From NCBI GenBank assembly GCA_913054415.1, contig CAJXII010000038.1:1-11176 (forward strand): DNA of 11,176 bases, in the 5' to 3' direction. Made by a program: the position numbers and the translations under genes. Source of the stretch: an uncultured Arcobacter sp. (lineage in GTDB: Bacteria; Campylobacterota; Campylobacteria; Campylobacterales; Arcobacteraceae). Below the pieces are notes generated by a model. The model saw only the letters and a program-made list of their open reading frames with translations, was not told where the DNA came from and searched no databases. Positions 6,568 to 11,176 of the stretch are shown here, piece by piece; the first letter of the stretch is position 1; each line of letters begins with the position of its first letter.

Positions 6568-7350
6568 TTATTTTTTTAAATTTCCATCTATATCGTATTT
6601 GTTGAGGTATCCTCGTGGGGTTAAAACTTTATTATGTGAGATCAATTTTGTATTTGAGTTACCTATGATTAAAAGAGTTGACATAGAAATATTTGGATGA
6701 TCATATCCATATTTTATGAGTTCAGTTGTATTAGTGATATGGATACTCTCTTTAGCTCTTCCTACATGTGAAGCGATGATTGCAACCTTTTGATCATGAT
6801 TTTTTAATGCTTCTATAAAATTAAGATATGGTTTGATCCGTTTTTTTGACTTGGGATTATATATTCCTAGTATAAAATCAGCTTCAAGAGCATTTTTTAC
6901 CCTTTTGTCTATAATATTTATATCTGTAAGTCTATCTGATAAAGAGATAATAGCAAAATCTTGACTTACAGGAGCTCCAACTTTAGAAGCAGTTGCTAAA
7001 AAAGATGTAACTCCAGGCAGTGAAATCAACTCTATTTCATCCCATAAATTTTGGTTTTCAATAAGCTCTACAACTAAAGTTGCCATACCATAAACATTGG
7101 CATCACCATTTGAGATAATAGATGTAGTTTTACCATTTTTAGCATATTCTATCGCTTTTGCACAACGATCAATCTCATAAGTCATACCTGATGTATAAAG
7201 CTCTTTATCACCTAAAATAGGCTCTAATTCTCTTGCATATTTGCTATAAGATACTATTACTTCACTATCATTTATCGCTTTTAATGCTTCTGATGAGATA
7301 TAATCTAATCCACCAGCTCCACTACTTACAATATATAATCTTTTTGCCAT
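6568..7350 (-). CDS. cobJ: Precorrin-3B / cobalt-factor III C17-methyltransferase
   Basis: A SAM-dependent methyltransferase of the CobJ/CbiH family, which methylates C17 and contracts the corrin ring in cobalamin synthesis. The 260 residues are the bare catalytic unit without fused domains. Family blocks visible are SGMTYE (54-59), SNGDANVYGMA (80-90), LPGVTSFLA (111-119), VGAPVSQDFAIISLSD (124-139), ADFILGIYNPKSKKR (157-171) and LLIIGNSNT near 226-234. Two glycine-rich loops differ from the form I know: GAGG for GPGD at 11-14, and GDANVYG for GDPGVYG. Both may be lineage variants. The ATG is preceded by GGAG five bases away. The gene follows the amidase by 10 bases and is probably the last of the tyrS unit. 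No other cobalamin gene is in view. Whether the substrate is precorrin-3B (CobJ) or cobalt-factor III (CbiH) cannot be told here. Confidence 0.88.
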   Translation of the reverse strand: MAKRLYIVSSGAGGLDYISSEALKAINDSEVIVSYSKYARELEPILGDKELYTSGMTYEIDRCAKAIEYAKNGKTTSIISNGDANVYGMATLVVELIENQNLWDEIELISLPGVTSFLATASKVGAPVSQDFAIISLSDRLTDINIIDKRVKNALEADFILGIYNPKSKKRIKPYLNFIEALKNHDQKVAIIASHVGRAKESIHITNTTELIKYGYDHPNISMSTLLIIGNSNTKLISHNKVLTPRGYLNKYDIDGNLKK

Positions 7351-7360
7351 TATAACTCCA

Positions 7361-8740
7361 TTAATTTTTTAAAAAATAAGCATCTATCCCATTTGCAATA
7401 GCAGTTGCCATATTTAGTTGATATTTATTGCTATATATTCTTCTTCCCTCTATTGGGTGTGTGATATATCCTACTTCTATTAAGATAGATGGCATTTGAG
7501 CACCTACTAGCACCCAAAAAGGTGCTTCTTTTACCCCACCATCATATATTGCTCTTGTGCCATAAATTTTACGAAGTTTATATAATATATTTTTTTGAAC
7601 ATCTATTGCTAATTTTTGAGATGCTACTATTTTTGTTCTATTTAATAGGGTTAAAAAACTATTTTGCATACTCCAACCCATATTGCCCATATCTGATCTG
7701 TTTTCTAGTGCAGCTACTCGTTTTGCTCTTTTACTTCTAGCAGGAGATAAAAAATATGTCTCAATACCATGAACTTTTGATCTTTTTGATCTAGGCACAG
7801 CATTGGCATGTATTGAGATAAATAGATCAGCATTTTTTCTATTTGCAAGTTTTGTTCTACCTCTTAAAGAGATAAACTTATCCCTTGCTCGTGTGAGATA
7901 AACTTTATATCCTCTTTGTCTTAATATCTTATATAGATGAATAGCGGTATTTAAAGTTACCCTTTTTTCATAATATCTATGGATACCAACTGCACCAGAA
8001 TCTTTACCACCATGACCTGCATCTATTACTATTGTTTTTTGTTTTATAGTTTTTGTATTTTGTTGAGCTTTTGCAATAGGGTAAGTTTTTTTAATATGCA
8101 TTATTTTATGTTTTAGTTTTATAATAATTTTATTTGAACCTATAATATAGATAAGTTTTAATCTTTTTCTATTGGTAAAACTTATCCTTAAAGTGTTGTA
8201 TCTATATTGTGTAATCCTAATTTTATCAACACCATTTAGAGATAGTTTTGTAGGGGAAGCATCTTTAAATCTTCCTTTTATATCGAAGATATATTGATGT
8301 TTTTTGCCTATTCTTTTTGTAAAATAGTGTATATATGATTTGTTGATTTTTTTATTAAAAGTTATTGTTATTTGTTGATCTATATCATTAACATTTTTGA
8401 TAGAATATTTTGATTTATATATTTTAATAGGTGGTTTTTTTGATTTTGTTTTTTTGATTCTATCTATTTTTTTAGTATGTTTAGTGTATTTAGTGTGTTT
8501 ATATGGAAGTTTTTTTAATCTTCTTAGTTCTTTTTTATATCTGATTGTGTTGATATGTAGTTTGTTGCCATAGAAGATTAGGGCTTTTAAAGCTCTTATC
8601 TCTTGGGCTTTATTGTTTGAGAATATAACTTTGGCATATTCTTTTTTTGCTTGTTGATATTTTGTTGTATAGCTAGTTGCAAAACTAAAAGTTACAACTA
8701 GCGAACATAATATTAGAAGCTTGAATATTTTATGAAGCAC
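7361..8740 (-). CDS. Exported N-acetylmuramoyl-L-alanine amidase (Amidase_3)
   Basis: A zinc amidase that cuts the amide bond between N-acetylmuramic acid and the stem peptide of peptidoglycan, acting in the periplasm in daughter-cell separation and wall turnover. Of 459 residues, the first 21 or so form a signal peptide (basic start, hydrophobic 8-20, likely cleavage after FSFA). Residues about 110-210 form a beta-rich, AMIN-like region. The Amidase_3 domain begins near 236: zinc ligands His243 (DAGHGG), Glu258 (YYEKR) and His311 (SIHAN), with catalytic Glu422 (LIEVGY). Residues 70-110 are an extremely basic linker containing HTKYTKHTK, encoded by three 9-base repeats. The start is GTG, two codons after the in-frame stop of the preceding gene; its Shine-Dalgarno is poor, so coupling is likely. 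Campylobacter has an amiA-type amidase at the same place after tyrS and the flavin enzyme. Confidence 0.94.
   Translation of the reverse strand: MLHKIFKLLILCSLVVTFSFATSYTTKYQQAKKEYAKVIFSNNKAQEIRALKALIFYGNKLHINTIRYKKELRRLKKLPYKHTKYTKHTKKIDRIKKTKSKKPPIKIYKSKYSIKNVNDIDQQITITFNKKINKSYIHYFTKRIGKKHQYIFDIKGRFKDASPTKLSLNGVDKIRITQYRYNTLRISFTNRKRLKLIYIIGSNKIIIKLKHKIMHIKKTYPIAKAQQNTKTIKQKTIVIDAGHGGKDSGAVGIHRYYEKRVTLNTAIHLYKILRQRGYKVYLTRARDKFISLRGRTKLANRKNADLFISIHANAVPRSKRSKVHGIETYFLSPARSKRAKRVAALENRSDMGNMGWSMQNSFLTLLNRTKIVASQKLAIDVQKNILYKLRKIYGTRAIYDGGVKEAPFWVLVGAQMPSILIEVGYITHPIEGRRIYSNKYQLNMATAIANGIDAYFLKN
8471..8497 (-). repeat. Three 9-bp tandem repeats inside the amidase gene
   Basis: The plus strand reads TTTAGTATG, TTTAGTGTA, TTTAGTGTG in direct succession. 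On the coding strand these give His-Thr-Lys, Tyr-Thr-Lys and His-Thr-Lys (residues 82-90). The unit is a multiple of three, so a change in copy number would lengthen or shorten the basic linker without breaking the frame. Confidence 0.75.
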
Positions 8741-8746
8741 TTTAGG

Positions 8747-9829
8747 CTATTCACCATTTACTAATTTGTCCATAAGTTCATGAACACTTATTAGTTTATC
8801 TATTTTATAACCATTTGTTCCTGTAAAAAATAATCCTGTATCTATTTTACCTTCACAAGCATCTGCTAGTCTATCTGCTACACAAAGTCTTACTTGTTTT
8901 GCTTCTTCACCTCTGTTACAAGGGAATATACAGTTACTTATACATTTGATTTTTGGTGCAGTATCATTATCTATATCATCAAGAAGTTTTGTTCTAATAC
9001 CTCTTGCTGGATACCCAACAGGTGATTTTAGAAGTTCTATATCTTCCTCTTTACAATCTATTAAGACTTGTTTTAGATTATCGTGAGCATCACATTCATA
9101 AGTTCCTATAAATCTTGTAGCCATCTGAACACCAGCACAACCCAAATCCAAAAATCTATCAATATCATTTTTATCCCAAATTCCACCAGCGGCGATTACT
9201 GGTATATCACCCCATTTTTTTGCCTCTTCAATTACAGGTGGAACTATATTTTCAAGTTGGAACTCCTCTTTTAGACAATCATCATAACCAAAACCTTGAT
9301 GTCCACCACTCAATGGACCTTCAACTATTACTGCATCTGGAAGTTTATCGTATCGTTTCCATTTTTTACAAATAAGTTTTAATGCTCTTGCACTACTTAC
9401 TATTGGTATTAGTGCAACATCTGGATAATCTTTGGTAAATTCAGGCATATTTGTAGGAAGTCCAGCACCAGTGATAATCATATCTGCCCCACCATCACAT
9501 GCATCTTTTACAACTTTGCCATAATCATTTGTAGCATAAAGCACATTTACAGCCAATGGTGCATCACCACAAATCTCTCTAGCATCTTTTACCATAGCTA
9601 TCATAGCATCTCTTGAGCAAAAATTGATAGAATCTAAAGGTCTTCCTTGAACCAATTTATGTGTATATTGTTTATTTTTGTAGTAACCTGTTCCTATTGA
9701 ACTAAGCACACCTAAACCACCCTCTTTAGATACAGTTCCAGCAAGTTTATCCCAAGATATTCCTACACCCATACCACCTTGAATGATTGGTTTTTCTATC
9801 GTATATTTTCCTATTTTTAATGGTTTCAT
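8747..9829 (-). CDS. NMO/YrpB-type NAD(P)H-dependent flavin oxidoreductase
   Basis: A 360-residue FMN-binding TIM-barrel protein of the nitronate monooxygenase (2-nitropropane dioxygenase) family. Visible are the N-terminal IIQGGMGVGIS block, EGPLSGGHQGFG with the family's active-site histidine (His177), and the phosphate-binding IPVIAAGGIWD followed by GVQMATRF. Near the C-terminus four cysteines (296, 300, 304, 316) form CX3CX3CX11C, followed by GLFFTGTNGYKIDK. Family members oxidise nitronates, are NADH:quinone reductases or, as FabK, reduce enoyl-ACP, so the substrate is open. The start is the second ATG (9827-9829), because AAAGG at 9836-9840 touches the first ATG directly but is six bases from the second. 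It lies between tyrS and the amidase, as in Campylobacter, with gaps of 9 and 6 bases. Why it stays with these genes is unknown. Confidence 0.9.
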   Translation of the reverse strand: MKPLKIGKYTIEKPIIQGGMGVGISWDKLAGTVSKEGGLGVLSSIGTGYYKNKQYTHKLVQGRPLDSINFCSRDAMIAMVKDAREICGDAPLAVNVLYATNDYGKVVKDACDGGADMIITGAGLPTNMPEFTKDYPDVALIPIVSSARALKLICKKWKRYDKLPDAVIVEGPLSGGHQGFGYDDCLKEEFQLENIVPPVIEEAKKWGDIPVIAAGGIWDKNDIDRFLDLGCAGVQMATRFIGTYECDAHDNLKQVLIDCKEEDIELLKSPVGYPARGIRTKLLDDIDNDTAPKIKCISNCIFPCNRGEEAKQVRLCVADRLADACEGKIDTGLFFTGTNGYKIDKLISVHELMDKLVNGE

Positions 9830-9835
9830 TTTCAT

Positions 9836-9840
9836 CCTTT
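9836..9840 (-). promoter_or_regulatory. Ribosome binding site deciding the flavin oxidoreductase start
   Basis: AAAGG on the minus strand is fused to the tyrS stop (TAAAGG). It directly abuts the ATG at 9835 but is six bases from the ATG at 9829, so the second ATG has the normal spacing. Confidence 0.6.
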
Positions 9841-11047
9841 ATTTTACTATGATTTTAACAAAATTCTTTTTACCTTTTTGTAAAACGAATTCCCCTTTTT
9901 GCAAAATCAGCTTTTCATCATCTATTTTTTTCTGATCCAATTTTACTGCTCCACCTTTTAGATCTCTTTTTCCTTGAGATACTGAAGGGACAAGATTAGT
10001 TTGCACCAAAGCTTGAATAATATTAATCCCTGATTCTAAAGTGAACTCTTTTAAATTAGTTGGTATATCTTTTTTAGCAAAAATTTTAGTAAATTCATCT
10101 CTTGCTACTCCACCTGCTCCTATACCATGAAATCTATCAACAATCTCCATAGCCAACATCTCTTTTATAGCTTTTGGATGTAAAGTTTTATCCTCTACAC
10201 CTTTTTTTAGCTCTTGAATAGTTGTTAAATCTTTTGAAGACAACAACTCATAATATCTCCACATAAGTTCATCAGATATAGATAAAATTTTACCAAACAT
10301 ATCATTTGGTTCATCAGTAACACCTATATAGTTTCCTAAAGATTTACTCATCTTATTAACTCCATCAAGACCTTCAAGTATTGGCATCATCAATACTGCT
10401 TGTTGTTTATTTAGTCCATAAGATTTTTGAAGTTGTCTTCCCATAAGAAGATTGAATTTTTGATCTGTTCCGCCTATTTCAATATCTGATTGAAGATGAA
10501 CGGAATCATATCCTTGTAATAGTGGATATAAAAATTCACTAACAGCAATAGGGGTATTAGAATTATATCTTTTTGAAAAATCATCTCTTTCTAACATTCT
10601 AGCTACTGTTAGATTTGAAGCTAACATCAAAATACCACTTGCTCCTAAATCTTCAAGCCAGTCTTTATTAAAAACGATTTGAGTTCTTGATTGGTCAAGT
10701 ATCTTAAAAGCTTGAGTAGTATAGCTTTGGATATTTTTTATAATATCTTCATCACTTAGCACTTTTCTTGTAGCACTTTTTCCAGTTGGATCTCCAATAG
10801 TAGCAGTAAAATTTCCTATTAGAAACTGCACAATTCCTCCATATTTTTGAAAAATTGCTAATTTTTGTAGCAATACTGTATGTCCTAGATGTAGATCTGG
10901 TGCAGTTGGATCAAACCCAGCTTTTACATAATAGTTTTCATTTTTTTCATAATAGTTTGTCACTAATTTTTCAATATTTTCTATATCAATTATCTCTGAT
11001 GTTCCCCTTTTTATCTCTAAAAGGGCATTTGTAATTTTATCTTTCAA
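9839..11047 (-). CDS. tyrS: Tyrosine--tRNA ligase
   Basis: A class I aminoacyl-tRNA synthetase that charges tRNA-Tyr. The 402 residues contain the tyrosine-binding VKAGFDPTAPDLHLGHT block with the HIGH motif as HLGH at 53-56, IGDPTGKS at 84-91, GGTDQKFN at 192-199 and KMSKS at 232-236. The KMSKS form places it in the TyrZ-like branch rather than the E. coli KFGKT branch. A small S4 RNA-binding domain occupies about 340-402. The start is TTG at 11045-11047, with AGGAG eight bases upstream; no nearby in-frame ATG precedes the conserved region. It is the first complete gene of the tyrS-flavin enzyme-amidase-cobJ unit and has an extended -10 promoter about 45 bases upstream. In Campylobacter spoT precedes tyrS; here only a short open frame reaches the window edge. 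Confidence 0.97.
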   Translation of the reverse strand: MKDKITNALLEIKRGTSEIIDIENIEKLVTNYYEKNENYYVKAGFDPTAPDLHLGHTVLLQKLAIFQKYGGIVQFLIGNFTATIGDPTGKSATRKVLSDEDIIKNIQSYTTQAFKILDQSRTQIVFNKDWLEDLGASGILMLASNLTVARMLERDDFSKRYNSNTPIAVSEFLYPLLQGYDSVHLQSDIEIGGTDQKFNLLMGRQLQKSYGLNKQQAVLMMPILEGLDGVNKMSKSLGNYIGVTDEPNDMFGKILSISDELMWRYYELLSSKDLTTIQELKKGVEDKTLHPKAIKEMLAMEIVDRFHGIGAGGVARDEFTKIFAKKDIPTNLKEFTLESGINIIQALVQTNLVPSVSQGKRDLKGGAVKLDQKKIDDEKLILQKGEFVLQKGKKNFVKIIVK

Positions 11048-11055
11048 CCTAATAA

Positions 11056-11060
11056 CTCCT
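11056..11060 (-). promoter_or_regulatory. Ribosome binding site of tyrS
   Basis: AGGAG on the minus strand lies eight bases before the TTG at 11047 and supports this unusual start. A second TAGG touches the start codon and is too close to be used. Confidence 0.6.
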
Positions 11061-11091
11061 AAGTTTTATTGTCTAGTTTTAAAAATGCAAG

Positions 11092-11097
11092 ATTATA
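11092..11097 (-). promoter_or_regulatory. Extended -10 box of the tyrS promoter
   Basis: The minus strand reads TATGATATAATCTTG: a perfect TATAAT preceded by TGA, which gives the TGn of an extended -10. The hexamer 17 bases upstream (TTAAGT, 11115-11120) is only a partial -35. Transcription would start near 11085. The TG of the extended -10 is also the first two bases of the stop codon of the short frame from the right edge. Confidence 0.65.
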
Positions 11098-11176
11098 TCA
11101 TATAGTAAGTTTTAACTTAATTAACCCAAATAAATCCATAATATAAAATCTACCATCCAATTCTAAAAAAGTATCA
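11098..11176 (-). CDS. Possible 3' end of an upstream gene (partial)
   Basis: On the minus strand one frame is open from the window edge for 25 codons to a TGA at 11098-11100; the other two frames are stopped within a few codons. The peptide alternates hydrophobic and charged residues (FLELDGRFYIMDLFGLIKLK) as the end of a folded protein would. I do not recognise it. In Campylobacter spoT lies just upstream of tyrS, so a SpoT C-terminus is a synteny-based possibility only. An open run of this length in AT-rich DNA could also be chance. Confidence 0.4.
   Translation of the reverse strand, partial: DTFLELDGRFYIMDLFGLIKLKLTI
11106..11119. repeat. 14-bp dyad over the -35 region of the tyrS promoter
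   Basis: TAAGTT, two T residues and AACTTA form a six-base inverted repeat. The two-base spacer is too short for an RNA hairpin, so if functional it would be a DNA site. It overlaps the expected -35 hexamer of the tyrS promoter. It is AT-rich, so it may be chance. Confidence 0.3.

Noticed and set aside
8705..8740. Lipoprotein signal at Cys12 of the amidase
   Set aside because: The hydrophobic core continues well past Cys12 to about residue 20, and a better signal-peptidase I site (FSFA) follows. Cleavage at 12 would leave too short a core.
1..11176. CRISPR array, insertion sequence, tRNA or rRNA gene, defence system
   Set aside because: No spaced direct repeats, transposase-like frame, terminal inverted repeats, cloverleaf or known defence motif was seen. 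Almost all the sequence is accounted for by recognised housekeeping genes.

Overview
The window is AT-rich and densely coding. It fits the phylum Campylobacterota (former Epsilonproteobacteria). The main reason is gene order: pheS-pheT-aroA-ispH and tyrS-flavin oxidoreductase-amidase are two blocks I know from Campylobacter and its relatives. The T-rich promoters with a strong TATAAT and no clear -35 box also fit. I cannot name a genus. A cobalamin-pathway gene and chemotaxis genes suggest a motile, B12-making member, but that is inference.

Layout. The left 1.05 kb is on the + strand: the 3' end of an unrecognised gene (1-141), a CheW-type chemotaxis adaptor (156-635) and a single-domain response regulator (652-1053), closely spaced and probably co-transcribed. 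They converge on the minus-strand genes, and the two stop codons are separated by one base. Everything else is on the minus strand. Read right to left, it is a short open frame entering from the right edge (11098-11176), then tyrS, an NMO/YrpB-type flavin oxidoreductase, an exported N-acetylmuramoyl-L-alanine amidase, cobJ/cbiH, an 83-base gap with a promoter and hairpin, then pheS, pheT, aroA and ispH.

Two transcription units are supported on the minus strand. Unit A (tyrS to cobJ) has gaps of 6 to 10 bases and an extended -10 promoter at 11092-11097. Unit B (pheS to ispH) has an ATGA overlap and gaps of 11 and 2 bases. Its promoter is at 6529-6534, and an 8-bp hairpin sits directly in front of the pheS ribosome binding site. 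The genes are mostly housekeeping: charging of tRNA-Tyr and tRNA-Phe, the shikimate step feeding aromatic amino acids, the last isoprenoid-precursor step, peptidoglycan cleavage and one corrin-ring methylation. Aromatic amino acid supply (aroA) and use (pheST, tyrS) lie close together.

I see no mobile element, CRISPR array, RNA gene, or convincing novel multi-gene system. The points most worth a second look are the degenerate editing pocket of PheT, the pheS leader hairpin, the CheV-like split of CheW and receiver genes, the isolated cobJ, the four-cysteine motif in the flavin enzyme, and the heavy use of GTG/TTG starts.
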